A stretch of 64,000 nucleotides of DNA from Membranipora membranacea (lineage: Eukaryota; Bryozoa; Gymnolaemata; Cheilostomatida; Membraniporidae): positions 19,516,062-19,580,061 of the forward strand of contig OU612074.1 in assembly GCA_914767715.1 (NCBI GenBank). Reading direction: 5' to 3'. The notes below the pieces were generated by a model. The model was given only the letters and a program-made list of their open reading frames with translations, was not told the DNA's origin and did no database searches. Positions 34,815 to 48,834 of the stretch are shown here, piece after piece. The translations under genes were made by a program, and so were the position numbers. The number at the start of each line of letters is the position of its first letter. Within the stretch, counting starts at the first letter, position 1.

Positions 34815-36795
34815 GCTCTGGTACCAAACAGCTACAGAAAACAAGATATACAGATGTTGCTCCAGTGTGAAAGAGAATGTACCATATGCTGTTTAATTTA
34901 ATATGTACACATAACAATCTTGAGCATATGAAGACTTTGATTGATTGATTTGTGACATACATTATCATGACAGAGATGATCAAAAACTGTATGTCAACAA
35001 TATAAAAATTTTTGTTGTGGAAAATCCTAAAATGGTTAGAAGACCTACATTGCGAGTGCGGCACATTGCGAGAGGTCACTATTGGCTTTGAGTTAAAATT
35101 GATTCTATCACGTAGTGGGTGTGAAGGATTCTCTAAAAGTTACTTTAATGATTTGCACACAAATCAAACATAAAATTGGTCGAGAACTTGTTAAGCTAAA
35201 CATTCCTCATCATAGTTAAATCCTGGATGGCTAACTCTCTAGGCATCCCTCTGAATAATTTCAAGTCTTGTCTTATTATGGTCTGATAAAAAGGATACAA
35301 AGCTGGAATGGGGTAGCAGATAAATTGACTTTCATGTAAATGAAACATAAGCCCACTACAAATGACTTTATACTATCCAAAAATGTTATAAGTGATAGTA
35401 TTTTATTTCCAAAATGCACATTGGTAGAGAATTCATAACTGATATACATACATAAATATATATATATATAAGCAATGTGAGATTACAGCTCTAACTGTAT
35501 TGGAAATGAAATGAGGCATTATAAACTGACCAGTATATTGAGTGGTTTTATATCCTGGTGGAGGATACCACGGCTGTGTAGGAACTGGATGGCTCCTACT
35601 ACATCCCTTGCAATGTTCTGCTTTGTGAGGAAGCCCTGTTAACAAAATTAACACACAGAATTAATTTAGTAAATTTATACAATATTCTCTTTAGCTTGCC
35701 AGGCTCTGTCATTCACTTGTTTGATTACGCAAAGCCAAAATGTGAATCTATGTCAGAATTAACTCTCAGGGGAAGACCCTGTGATCTGTCATTAACATTG
35801 GGTATGGTTGCTGACACTTGCTATTGCTGCGCTTTAGAGCTGGTATGTTTTGAAGTGCTAACAACTGGAACAGGTTGCAAATTAATAGTTAGTTCATAGA
35901 TCAATCGACCAGTCAACAAAAACTTGATCAACCTTGGTCTGTATTACGTATATGTAATGTCCATTATCGAAAAATATCTATTGTATCAAGGAAGATGAAG
36001 ACGGTTTGGTTACCTTTTTGATGAATCTTGTGGCCTTATGCTGGATATAGGCTGACAGGTCCCTGTCAGCCTTTTCCGAGACCACACCTACGTAATCTCT
36101 TAGCTGGACCAGCCTGTACAGCGTCACAATACATGGGTGTGAAAGTCTCCTGGAAAAAAAATTCAGACATAGACACACAATCAGATTGCTAAAAACCCTG
36201 GTTCCGACAGTGATACAACTAATGCATTTCGATTTTTAAGTTCATGCTCAGATTTTTTCTTATAGCACCATGAGCGAATGTGCAAATTGGTAACAACCCC
36301 TCTGGGGTCTCTCACTACCGGTTTCACCCATTTTATCGTCCCAAACTAAGAAATCAATATAGCTGCCAACTATGAAAATTGTTCTGAATGTCTGCGATTA
36401 ACAATCATGCTGTCAGGGAGGGCGACGCTTTACATTGGGAACCTTTACACAAAATTCAATAAGAGGACTCAGGTTACAACATCTGCATTTGCCTATCATC
36501 AGCTAGTTGCTCCTCAGTTCATGAAATAAAATTCACTTCAAGACTTCATAAGACAAATTGGCTATGTCCTGCCTTTTCACAAGCAATGAGTTAACCATGG
36601 TTTAGAAGCCGACGATAAGTTCAACTTACAGCATCATTTGCACCTCGCTGTCATCAGCATAGTCCTCCAGTTTGGCAGGCTCTGAGAAGAATTTTATGGC
36701 AACATGCATACTTGAATAGCTCCCTGAGTAGACCTTAGCAGATACCCCACTTCCCAAACATGTCTGGTGGACCTTTACATCTTCTGTGGGTAACA
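34815..36795 (-). pseudogene. Protein kinase, truncated copy 2
   Basis: Exons 36795-36630 (glycine loop, VAIK), 36149-36014 and 35635-35531 (catalytic loop HQD) repeat those of copy 1. The next exon keeps only 17 bp (34831-34815). It then runs into the unit end, reading LFGTRA then SLVSLQK and a stop, so the DLG motif and the whole C-lobe are missing. Transcription from upstream would either end here or skip on to copy 1. Confidence 0.88.
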
Positions 36796-36910
36796 CTACA
36801 TTTAGAGAAAACAAATTAAACTGTTATTCCAGCCATAAAAAGTACAGTATAATTTGGCAACATTCAAGATCATTGTTATCATGAATTTTGAAGTAAAATA
36901 GCATTTTTTT

Positions 36911-37608
36911 TCACCAGAAAGGGAGGCAACTTATTCTTATCGGCTCGAGCCGGATTCGTTGCTGCACAGCACCATGCCGTATATGTCGAGTGATTGCCTG
37001 ACCAGTCCTGTGATGAAAATTTTCCCAGATTACCTTCTTCATATCTGGCATGGTTTGATTGTCCCTTACGGCAGCCCCATATTGCCCCTGTATTAACTTA
37101 ATTGTTTTTTGGGACAGCCGTCCCACCCCCCCCCCCCCCCCCCCGGTTCAATATAATTGGCTCAAGACTTGTTCGCTACTAATTTAGCAAGCTGCTTACC
37201 ATCTCTATTTACTATAAACTTCTTCCCCTTGTTCTCTTTCATAACATTCATCAATCCTATCCCCATCTGTTTGATGTCTCAGGTACACTCAAGCTTATCG
37301 ATCTGTGTGTCATTGTACACCATGTTGGGGACAAAGTCCGCAGGACGGTAGTGGACAACAGTACTTGGTAAATTTGAGTGTATGTAGACTCTCTGATCGC
37401 TGAAAAATGAACAGGGCACCAGCACCTTACATCGCACCAGGTGGGCTGTCATGGTTTTTAGCGCACTCATGACCCTGAGCTATAGTTGACAGCTTGGTGT
37501 TATCATTGTTCTGTTGTACACATTGTGCGCAAAAACTGCTACGCGTCTCAGTATGCACAAATTTGTAACCTCCATGTTTGCCTATAACGTACAAACAAGA
37601 CACATGTC
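36911..37608 (-). pseudogene. Mutator-like transposase relic in unit copy 2
   Basis: Same sequence and lesions as 27902-28600, shifted by about 9009. The poly-C tract is one C shorter. Confidence 0.75.
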
Positions 37609-38919
37609 ACTGTTGCGAGAAATGAATCCTCTTTTCTGCCAAGTTCAATCGACTGATACAGAAATGTTCCGGCTACCAAGTTATTTGGGACTTCCTTAGT
37701 ACTGCTGCGTTGCTCATCGATCGCTTCGCCAAGTCTTCTGCTTTGATGGTGATAGCTTCAATTTGGCTTGGTATGATATTGCTGAGACTGGAGATGGAGC
37801 TCTAAAACTAGTATCATAGCATGGTCTTTCCTGTTTCTGTGTCCACAAACGATCAAGGCATAGGTCCATGGTTCCATCTTGACTGTGGTTGTAAACCGAC
37901 ATCCGGAGTTCCTTTCTCTCTTGGCTGCTTGCCTCTGTTTTTTGACACTGTAATATAGCAGCTAGTGGCATGTAATCGCCCGTATCCACTTTGATATCTT
38001 TCAGAACGGAGATTGTCGCTATCTTTCTAGATGATCAATATTGTCCAATTGCGCAACGTATTAATGAGATGAGCGCCATTTACCTTTCACAACATGCCAA
38101 GGGTCAAAAACCTAGAACCTTTGGCTTCTCTTTCCACATGAAAGCCTACAGTCCTGTGGGTGCTGTTCATGCTGGTAATTTTGTCAACCAATGGTTATCT
38201 CTGTCTCTAAGTCTGGCCTCACAGAGTTTTATCTCTCTTTTCAAATCTGTAATCATACCTCCCAGCTTGTTAGCAGGCAATTAGAACAAACTCATTCTCA
38301 AACATCTTCTGTGACGAGTGACAAGTGTAGTTTCTCAGCATAGTTCCTGTTCCTTATCCTGGTACTGTAACAGTACTCCCCCCCCCCCCCCGATCAGTTA
38401 CATACCAAATGGCCAAACTCGATTTTTTTTACAAAAATATCCCGCATATTCTTGGAGGCAGATGAAGCCATATCAACCTCCTTTAGTTGTGCACTTCAGT
38501 AATAGAAGATGATCAAGGTTGGGAGGGAACTGGTTGGGTGAGGGGCAGCACCCTGCGGAAAGTCTTTTTGAAAAAAGAGTGAAATGATATTGGTCACTGA
38601 GTGAGTACAAGGAGATAAACTTTGTTCAAGTTGGGTTAATTATTATTATTTTTGAAATTATTATTTTTATATTATATATATATTGTAAGCTTATGAGGTA
38701 GGTATCCATGGTATCTGGGTGCCAGTGAGCATCTGCAATGTGGTTAAGCTTGGATATTAATGCCTGTTTTATTTTTATATATTAGTTTATTTTATTAAAT
38801 TTTTGTTAGATCAGGATTGTTTAAACATTTCATTTAGCCTAATACAGTAAATAAGCAATAACCATGCAAAATATAACGAGCTACAATTTAGAAGGCAGGC
38901 CCCAACAAGAAGCAAGTTT

Positions 38920-39307
38920 TTAATATCGGCAATAATGATGATCAAAATATTCACAAATTATAATCACAATCTGTTTGTCCCTGAGGAGTTCTAGTTTGTC
39001 ATCAAAGACACCCTCTGTACAATTGGCAAGAACGTCTTTTCCAAAGAGAATGTCATCTAAACGTTCCATTGAAGCATAAGTGCTTTCACCTGCACCAATT
39101 TCCTTGGTTTCTTTATATGCCTTGTGCATATAATGTGCTGTACTTTTCTGAAAGGTTCTGCCAATCCTTGCATTATTGCAGTTTGGCTGTCACTGCCAAG
39201 TATGAGCTTTCCGTCTACCATTGTCTTGTCACAAGAGGGGTAACTATAAAGGGTGTACTGGGATGGGCGACTATCACAACCTCAGCACAATGGGCAACAG
39301 AATGATG
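38920..39307 (-). pseudogene. MULE-type transposase fragment, unit copy 2
   Basis: Identical counterpart of 29913-30300, offset 9007. Confidence 0.55.
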
Positions 39308-39652
39308 CAATTTGATACTATAAATGATCTCTTTTATTATCGTGTCATACTAGACATAGCAACAAAATCTTTTAAGAAAAAGAAATACCTCCATATGACT
39401 GCAATGACTGCAATGAAAGAATACAAACTTATCCAGTTCATCCTACTCTCCGTCCCCTACTTCTGGCTGAGTTTCCTCTGTTGCCTCCTGTGGTGTTGCC
39501 TTGCGGCAATTTGTAGAGGCTCTTTTTGTACTTGGTGTTTTTGAGAAGCATATATTATATCCCATTCTGCCTGGGATATTCAATAAATCACATCTCCTGA
39601 AAATAAACTACAATATTTTCGGTCAATCAGCAAAATGAGTCTAAAATTAAGA

Positions 39653-40552
39653 TTAAAGATTAAAATATGATATGCTGGTAAAAATAATATGAGCTAAAAT
39701 GATAATAACTGTATAAAATACTGGAATGAAATAATTATAGCCGGTGTCAAGAGCTGCAAATGTTAAATTATCAAATAACAAAGGTAAAAATACACTTCTT
39801 CCATTACTATCATTAGAGTAGGATGATGTACTGTCTGAGTTAGAGTATGATGCCAGGTCATCCATGTATGAGTGGGAATTATTGTTTGACAAAAGTGCTT
39901 TTTGGATACCTGCGAGAAATTGCTTCTGCTGGTCAGGTCGCAGCATTCTGTGCTGGCATGCAATCATTTGCCCTGCATTATCAGAGGCATCTTTGTCTTC
40001 TGGCTTGAAGTGGTTATTCATCTTACTTTTCTGGTCAACTATAGCCTTCTCGACAGGGTCAACCACACTTGTAGGTTTTCTTTTTCTCGCTGTTGGTGCT
40101 GAAGGAGAAGGAAAGGTTGGTGGTGCCGCGGGTGTCGGTGTAAGTGTCGGTGTAGTTTGAACATGAGATGTAGAGGCAGGCGGCAGGTTGAGGCAGGTGA
40201 CGGGTTGATAGTGGCAGGTTGCAGTGGCAGTGGAGAATTTTGATTTTAGTATTTTGTCAACTCATACCATGCTCAAAATATTGGCATGTGCATCGGTGAT
40301 CGGTATACCACACCCCAACAATTGATGAGGCAGGCATGTTTTCATTACTTAACGAGTCAACTCTCTCTAGAGGAGTTAGAGAGTTATGAAGGGCAGACTG
40401 CTGTAGAGGGGTAGTCTGCTGACTGGAGACAGTGATGGCGAATTAATCTCAAATGTGGCCTTACATCTAATGTCTCGGATTTGTCTGTTGACCATCTCCT
40501 CCTTATACTTATTGTTCATATAGTCCAAGGACTCTGCAATCTCCTTGGCAAA
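39653..40552 (-). pseudogene. MADF-BESS protein, C-terminal part, unit copy 2
   Basis: Same as 30646-31545, offset 9007, same open frames. Confidence 0.55.
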
Positions 40553-41962
40553 TGCTGCAACACAATTCTTGTGCGATATGTAACATGGAGCTGTTTTTTT
40601 TTCTCACACGTTGTGTGCAGATTAATTAAAAAAAAACAGGATTTACATGTCTTCGAAACTTTAATTATCCGAACATGTTTTAATAGGTACCATACGAGTG
40701 TTATAATATGCATACTCTGGGATGTATAGTTACACACACAAATCTTGAAACATGAAATAGAAACTTTCAAATTTGCACATTACTTGTGTATTGTCTTGCT
40801 ATCTGATTATAGTCTGTACAAAAATATGTAAACGTACATAGGAAAATGTAGTATTTATTATTTATATATTATGTATTAAATGTGCATATTGAGATCAGCT
40901 GCATGTATCCACTAAAATTAAAATATCGAATGTGACTATGTGAAAGTATAACTGTACTCGCCAGATTGTTATGGGAAGTACGATAACATAATGCCATAGG
41001 TTATCAAAAATATAAATATGCTAGCTATTCACTTATCTTGATTCTGAGCAATCAGTTATATTCCTATACAGACAGTTAATTTTCTGGTAGCCAAGTACTA
41101 TATACTAATTGTTTGCGAAGGAAGGTAAAGAAATACATGCACATGTAATAGGACATACATATGTATGCCAAAATTGATTGTTTCTGGACTTGTTGATATG
41201 TCGTCATCGAAACATGTCTGTTTTATAGACAAGCACTGCATCTTTAGGTGAAGTGGTGCCTCCAAGTACATCACTTGCAACATGTCTACAAAATGATTGA
41301 TATTGTTATAACTATGTGCAGTATATGTACAGTATATGGCATGTTTATGAATTGTACTAAGTTATACACAATAAAGGCAACGAATTATTATCATACATAT
41401 GACATGTTGGACATTTATAAACCATATAAATGTGTTGCTTTTCTCATTACTCGAAGTTCAATTATGAGTTGCCTACTCCTTGAATATTTCCATCAACGTG
41501 GTGATGACAACTTTATTAACTATCTTATGACACTGCGACGAGTACAGTACAGCAGAGCCTGGAGTCAAATGCGATTCAAATCGTTGAAATCAGGCACTGT
41601 TATATTACATAAATATAACATAATTTCCTTGCAAATTGCTACCTGAAGATTTCAAGTGGCTTCTCTGCCGCACCTTCACGTTTTGCCCTATGGAAAATTT
41701 AATCAACTAACTTCTGATATTAGGAGAACTAAAAATTTTCAACAACTATTATAGGTTGCCACCTGCTCCATTGGCATAAACCTGATAATAAGAAGGCATA
41801 TCATTCCAGGGCCTGATTATTGTCTTATTTCTAACTGCAAAGAAAAATGTTTAAGTAATTAATTTTTTATATATTTCTTGACTTGACCACTGTAGGAGGG
41901 TAGAGCAAAGGTTTATTAAAATTGTATGGCCAATGTCTAGAGCATGCTTATCCTTAATCCAC

Positions 41963-42841
41963 CTACTTCATCTGCATCACGATGTCAGCTGGCGATTTTC
42001 CCTCAGTGATTTCTGCCAAATCACTAATATTTAGCCCACTAACATCTGCCGGAATAGTATTGTGATGCAACCCAAGAACCAATCTCTCTACGAACTTATC
42101 TCTGGTCTCCTAAAATTATTGCGAATAAATAATTAATGACAAGCTGTACACAATGAAATCATAAATTAGTGATGTCATGACATCAGGGAGCGAGAAACAG
42201 TCACAGCACCCATACTGTTTCTCTGGAATACCTTACTTCCTTATATAGATGTATAAACACCGTCTTTTATTTAGATGGACACCCCCAGTGGTCTAAGTTT
42301 TTTCTTTGTGGGAAATCAATCCTCTGGGTTGAAAATTGTTTTGAGAATTCTTTGCAATTTCTAGATCAAATTATGAAGAAATATGGATCTGTAATAGTAT
42401 GATAGATTTCTGGGCAAAAGACACAACTTCACACTGTTTTTGCACAGAATCCAGTGGGAACTATATTCTAAAGTTTGCCCCTCTATATTTCTTTGTGGGA
42501 ACACAGCTCCCACTCACTCAGAACACTGGACATCCCCTTAAATATCCACTAGATATCCTTGATCACAAAACATTTTTATAGCTCCACACACAACCAACCA
42601 GCAGTTGCAGGTGCATCATCACAGAGTCAGTGTCACAGATCCAGCCCGGAAGGTGAGTTGACTGTTTAGTTTAGACCTATTAGTTCAGGTTCACAAGTCA
42701 ATATATAGGTGATTTAATCCTGGCTGGCTTACCTTATCAGGCATCTCAATGTGGATATGCCGACCCGGCCTCCGTATGAAGGCTGGGTCGATCCTTCCCT
42801 CAGGTTTGAGGTTGCCATCACAGGCACTTGTTCGGCAAGCC
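41963..42841 (-). pseudogene. AAA ATPase, last two exons, unit copy 2
   Basis: Identical counterpart of 32956-33834 with the same frame shift (exons 42841-42733 and 42109-41963). This copy directly adjoins the unique sequence right of the duplication. If an intact 5' part exists it would join this copy. Confidence 0.7.
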
Positions 42842-43834
42842 CTTGAAATAACATAAAGAATTATAACTGCCATTATTATTGGCATATGTATGGGTCTAAG
42901 TCATTGCGGAGAAGGTTACCCCTCTAGATTACAGGTACAGGGACCCATGGTACTCAAGCCGCACCCTATACCCTTACCCGCAGGAGATCCGGCTACTCTT
43001 ATTATCGAAGAGGCAGAGGGGGATCTTTTTACTGCATGTGGGGTGTGCAAACATACAGTGGACCTTCTATTATCATTGAAACCCCATATCGTGGCGTTCC
43101 TGAACGCGTTTTACCCGATATTCGGAGAAACTGTCTAGATAATACTACCGTGATGAAAATCCAATTTGACATCGCCAAACTCTACAAAAAGCAATGGTTT
43201 GCCTGATGTTTGGTGCTGCCATTTATATAACATCATAATGACAATCCAGCTCGTCATCTCCGAGTTCCATTAAAATTTCTTGATTTAAATGACTAGGCGA
43301 CTTGCACAGTACGGCCATGACAGTAAGACAACAGCCATTGCTGCAGCACGTCAGCTTTCAAATTAAACTCATTGTCATTTTATTAGGAAAGAGTGTGGTG
43401 AATTTCGTGTTTTATTTATTGCAAAATACCTGTTTAATGATAAATATATACCTTTATGATGAAAAATTTTGTTTATCAAAAGTAAAAATGGAGGAGGAGA
43501 AAAATTTAATTGGTTTGATAGCTTTGCTGCAGGAGTCATCGCTCTCACCATTCAGAGTAAGCTCTATGACTTTCTAAAAAGGAGAATAACAACACAGTTG
43601 GTTTCCTACAATGCATTTGGTCCTTTGTATTCTAAGGAGTTGTCCTCTCTTGGTCAGAGGTCTCAACTCAATAGTTGAACGATTCGTTTGATAGAATGGC
43701 AACAGAGCCAGATGGTACACTCAAAGTAGGGCTCATATAGTAAAAAGTGATCACGCACTTAGAATTTGCCTAGCAATGACCTTTGTTATTTGTTTGTTAT
43801 TTTTGCAGAGAAACTAAGCTAGGACTTACTTGAA

Positions 43835-45200
43835 AGACCCGAAACAATCTTTAGTGTTTCAAGCAAACTTGACTACCTGAAAATGCCAATCTTAAAATCT
43901 GTGTGTCATGTCATTGTACTGATCCAGATAGCATATCTTGAAAAGCATTGTTGGTGCCCCCTCCTCAACCAACATAACCAACATCAAGGTTATCATGACA
44001 GGCCATTAGCCGGTTTACTTACATCATTTTTTTTTACGACACTGAAGTTAACGTCGCCCTTCTGATTAGGTGCAGCCCTATAGAGATCCCCCATCTTCTC
44101 GATGACTACAGTATCATTGTAGCCCAGTGCCCTCACACCACCTTTGAAAGATAGACATATCCATTACTAGCAGGCAGCAAAGGCAGTGCATGCAGGCAAA
44201 CAAAATTAGGGTAAAACATAGCATAACATTTTTTCGTAAAGAACATAATGGGGTACTTTGTCCTGTATGTGAAGGAAGACTTTTGTCAGATTGATGAATT
44301 ACTGTGCCTGAATGTGTTGGTGTTGGCAGTAAGTAACAGCCTAAAAAAGCAAGAGATTGGCCTTAGCCTAGCTCAACTAAGTTTCGGTAATTTCTATTTA
44401 TCTAAACCAAGTTCTCTCAAACTCTTCTCCTTGACAAACAGATAAAAAAACTGAGCAATGTAGATTGATATGGTTGCCGTCAACCAGGTAGTATTAATAT
44501 ATTCATCAACATACAAACAACTCACTTTCAATCCTCTGATTTGAGGTTTATCCAAACTCCACACACAATTGTGAATATATCTGCAATAAAAATTAGTATG
44601 ATGATACAACACAAATAGGTCTTTATGGCCAATGCAATATCATTTTCTTCCTTTGAATCTCAAACTTTGAATGATTAAGAATTTCGTTTCCCCATACCTA
44701 GGTAAAACCTATACAGGTTCATATTTCAAATTGAATAACGGGCTGTGAGCTGGTATATCACCTATCTCTTCAAAGTCTTAGAAGGAACTGGGATATGATC
44801 TCATGTATTTCATAATTTTAAAATATCTATCTGAAATAAATTTGATGATATAATTGACATATCAAACTCTGATAAAAGCTATAAATTACGGATCAAGGTT
44901 CAATACAGTTCAATCAGGATTTGTCCAGCGCTTTTACAGAGGAGGGCAAATCATAAGAAATCTACGCATTTTATTACAAATAGGGTTGTGTGGTTTCAGT
45001 ATACCATTGTTAAGCTGACAATGCGACCAATAAGTCTCTTCAAGCTCAAAATCTAGTTTCATAACAAAGGTAGCGAGTGGGTCCAAACTCCAAAGTTTTA
45101 ACACCAAACATGTATCTTTTCTGATCAAGTTGGTCACATTTATCACCAGCAACATAATTGATTAATCTGCAGTGACCTCGGCCAATCTTTGGGTTGGAAT
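43835..45200 (-). CDS. Candidate 5' exons of a minus-strand gene
   Basis: The best exon is 44141-44023, with a ttcaaag acceptor and GATgtaagt donor. It is open only in the frame GGVRALGYNDTVVIEKMGDL and YRAAPNQKGDVNFSVVKKND. A weaker exon around 44582-44528 reads YIHNCVWSLDKPQIRGLK. A 47-bp segment near 43835-43885 also has splice-like ends but does not join in frame. These lie upstream (minus strand) of both the AAA exons and kinase copy 2, so they could be 5' exons of either. I do not recognise the domain. Confidence 0.4.
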
Positions 45201-48082
45201 TTATTTAGATATTTGACCAACTTATGTGAAAGGGGATTTCCGATGATGAGTTTTCTGAAAACTTAAGCTTGTCTTTATTCCTTTTCAAATTGCCCTGCTA
45301 TAGGTTCAATCCATCTTCATCTTACTGCAATGAACATGTTTTAAAGAGTGCACTGACGTATTGAACAACCCATGCGCGTGTCTGAGGCATTCCAAATAAA
45401 TGATAGAAACAAATGCATATCTCAGTTTCAGTCCAAAATTGCCTGACTATTTATCTGTCCCAATCTTATCCTTTCATTCAAACAAAACTGCTCAAGTCTC
45501 AAGGTCAACTGGATACTGTATCTTTGCTACAACGAGCTTGATTTCTGTACTGAGACTAAGCAAAGAAAAGGTTTACTTACATGTACCAATCGGTGCTTCT
45601 TGAGTAGAACTCATTGGCTTTTTTTTTCTTTTTTTGGGGTCAAAATGAGTCCTTCATCTAAAAGCAAAGTAATTTTGTGTTATCAATTGGTGAAATGTCG
45701 GGTACTAATTCTGAAGTCGCATTTTCACTCTTTCTAAAATTAACAACACAAGTGGCAGCTTATAATGTAACTATGGGTTAACAACGAAACAGATAGGATC
45801 CATGATATTCATCTTGGGCAGGAACCATCTCAAAATTGAAACCTTGGTGGCCAATAACTGTCGACAGATGTTAGTTGATATTGCAGATACCTAAAAAAAT
45901 AACGTATAGTTGCTAATAGATGGTTGGAGTTGTCATCCCCTTTTCCGTGACAGAGCAACTCTAAGACGATGTCAATAAAGTAGACCTGGCTGATAATGAT
46001 GACTTCTTCCTGTGACGCCAGCTACCAAACTGGGCTACTTTATTGTGTTGTCAAAATCAGTGATGGCAAATCATTTTATCAGATGTTTTGGGAAGAGGCT
46101 GACTTGAATTTCATTATACTATTATATCTATTCTGAGTCAGATTCATCTGGTGGGCCCGCTACTATGATTATTCTCTGATCGGTCTCTAGGTTGGTAATG
46201 TATTTTATCTCATGATTAAATCTTAAATTATAACTCACCAAAAGCAGTCTTTGGATCTAATGTTGGTAGTGATAAAGGTATACCATTGTCATCATGTCTA
46301 CCATTGTTATCATTTGTACCATCGCTCTCTTCATCACCATCATCTTTAAAATATTACAATTGAATTATTTTCTCAGTCCAAGGATTTCACTGGTCATTCT
46401 TACTGTATTGCCAATTATATTGACAAGGGGTTTGAGTGCAAAAATCTATGATGGTGTTCATTTTAGGATACATTTTAATATATATATTACAGTATAAAGC
46501 GGAAAATAGGGTAAATCAAGGTGTGAAGTAACTGTTTTTTTTTTACCAATTTACTGCGTCTATTCCCGCCAGCCGGATATTATTGGCAATTCATTATTAG
46601 GGCTTCAGTCAGGGGTTCAAGACCGTTTCAATAAAAGTAATTAAATCTTATTGGTCAAATCCAATGCTCTCTGGGGGCAGAGGACAAATTGTATCCGAAC
46701 TGGGCTGGCCTCTCCAATGACAATACTTTGACCAGATTGTTTACCAAATTTTGAACTACTAAGAGTAAAGGCTTAGACCCAAAGCTCAAATCAAGGCTAA
46801 ATATCCGAATACAAGGTGTGAAGACTGGGATTTGGGTTGTGAAAAATGTACAGCTTATAAATGGCATAGTATGGTTACGGTAATGGTCCCATCCTGACAA
46901 TCCCAGGGAGGGTAGGCTACTCCCATAAAATTACCCACTAGGCTCATGTTTGTGAATCATATTGACAATCACTCTGAATACATGGGCGTCCACTTACCTT
47001 GAGAAAAAGACAAAAAAAAACATAAAACCAGGGGTGTGTAACAAATATCTTGCTATAAAAGATAATTTGGCTGAATATTTGTGTGCGACCAGGTGGTGTG
47101 ACCTGGGCATCATTGCATGAGCATTGCACTTCAATTGTTGAAACTTCTTTTTAAGCCTTTAAGAATATGATTGGGATTGTAGGCACTCTCTGAAGTTCTA
47201 GAACTGGAACTCAATCCCTAAGTTGGCATTAGCTTTTTTAACATGCCGGGATTTACTTGTCCTCCAATTATATATATATATATGTATATATCCAATATAT
47301 GTTGCATTAGATTAGATATTTCTAAATTTCTCTCACATTGATCATGAGACGAAACCATACCAATAGAACCACAACAATGACCCTTGCGTCTTGGCCTACA
47401 ACTAACCCAACATATATATCTTCCTTAATACCTTGATTAGAGCAACATGAGCAAACCATTGACAAAAACCATGTTTTCCAACTTAAAACATGTCCATTAC
47501 ACGCACAAGCTCAACTATGTTATGGGTTATTATCTGCTAGAGAAATAGTGTCAACAAACCTAAGCAAACATATCCAAATCCTAACAACAGGACTGCTTGC
47601 AATGCAAGTGAAAATAGTTGCACATAAAATTGGTCTGCTGAAACTATAGCTAAGATAGACACCCCAGTAAAATTTTGGTGATCACTCCCTGATAACACTA
47701 GTGACATAGGCCTATGAACAGCTTAGTAGATACTTCATTAACACACAGTTTACACCACAATATGTAGTAGTAACTGTGCAAAATCAATCTGAGGTAGGCC
47801 TACTACTATACTATTCAAGTTGCTAATCAATATATATTATACTGAGTTTGAAAGGTTATCATTTGAGTACATATAACTGATGGAATAGTCTACAAACTTT
47901 GTCCTTCATGCTCTAATGTTGTACCAAACCAAAGAGTTATAGCCTTACCATACTCAGTGATGAATGGTATGAGGATACAGGTGTCATTTACACTGAAACT
48001 CCATAAGCAACAACACAACAAAATACATTGCTTGGTTTAAATCATTTTTTTTGTAAAAGAATAGTAGAGCAGAGATTAGTAT
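45201..48082. other. Long stretch without recognisable genes
   Basis: AT-rich, a (TA)n run at about 47270-47290, and unsupported short open frames at 45400, 46294, 46655 and 46944. Nothing matched a known domain by eye. Confidence 0.4.
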
Positions 48083-48131
48083 GACCTCTGTGATTGGTCT
48101 TATTTTGAAAGTAAGACCAATCGCAGAGGCC
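48083..48131. repeat. Small hairpin
   Basis: GACCTCTGTGATTGGTCTTA and TAAGACCAATCGCAGAGGC form arms of about 19 nt with one mismatch and a loop of about 9 nt. Confidence 0.8.
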
Positions 48132-48202
48132 ATATCAAGACAGTGATAGCCGGCACATGCATACAGACAGACCCAAAAATATTTCTGGAAATCTTTAATC
48201 TC

Positions 48203-48246
48203 TTAATGCGCATTAGCGAGTTAGCATGTTAACTAATGCGCATTAA
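48203..48246. repeat. Perfect 14-bp inverted repeat
   Basis: TTAATGCGCATTAG at 48203 and CTAATGCGCATTAA at 48233, perfect inverted copies with a 16-nt spacer. Each arm itself contains the palindrome AATGCGCATT. Confidence 0.9.
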
Positions 48247-48316
48247 TAAAGGTGCTATGGGCGCCATAGGGTTGTCATTATTATCACAGTACCGCATACT
48301 CCAATTAGAACAAAAT

Positions 48317-48410
48317 CATTTTCAAACATAACCAATTTTCTGATGTAACATCAATATCCTAATTCATTCCAACAAACTGAGTGACAGTAGGTAAGCCTAT
48401 GGCTGTCTCG
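48317..48410 (+). repeat. Repeat shared with 56337-56430
   Basis: About 94 bp nearly identical ('ttttcaaacataa-caa-ttttctgatgtaa', 'aggtaagcctatggctgt'). At 56 kb it lies just 3' (minus strand) of the MADF exon, so this is a detached fragment of the same MADF-bearing element. Confidence 0.85.
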
Positions 48411-48834
48411 ATGGGAATTACTGTAGAATGGGTTTTAAATAGGCTGTAATATTTAACGTTTTTGTGCCAAAAATGGTTCTACAAATTTTAATGAAAATAT
48501 TATTTAACTATTGACTTGGCTTCATCAATTAATATTTACTGTTGACCTGACCTCAACAATTTATTTTTACTAGGTTTTCATATTGCTAGATAAGTACAAG
48601 CACAAATCAGCTGCTGCTTACTAAAATTATGTGCTCATGTCAGGAGGGTAGACAACTCCAATCCATGAGTCTGATACTAATTACTGAACAAGGAGATGAA
48701 TTAAGTGTTTGCTTATCACCTTGGTAAACATTTATTTCACATACATGTATTTTTGGTAGTAATAATTTTATTTCAAGAAAACAAAACAGTGTTTACTGTA
48801 CAGTATCTGCTAAAATTGCTGAAACTGAACTGTT

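Larger units (their letters stand above)
34815..43822. repeat. 9-kb tandem duplication, copy 2 (about 9,007 bp)
   Basis: Direct repeat of 25806-34814 in the same orientation. It ends with GAGAAACTAAGCTAG (43808-43822) followed by unique sequence GACTTACTTG. It may be a very recent duplication or an uncollapsed assembly overlap. Differences confined to homopolymer C length fit either. Confidence 0.95.
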
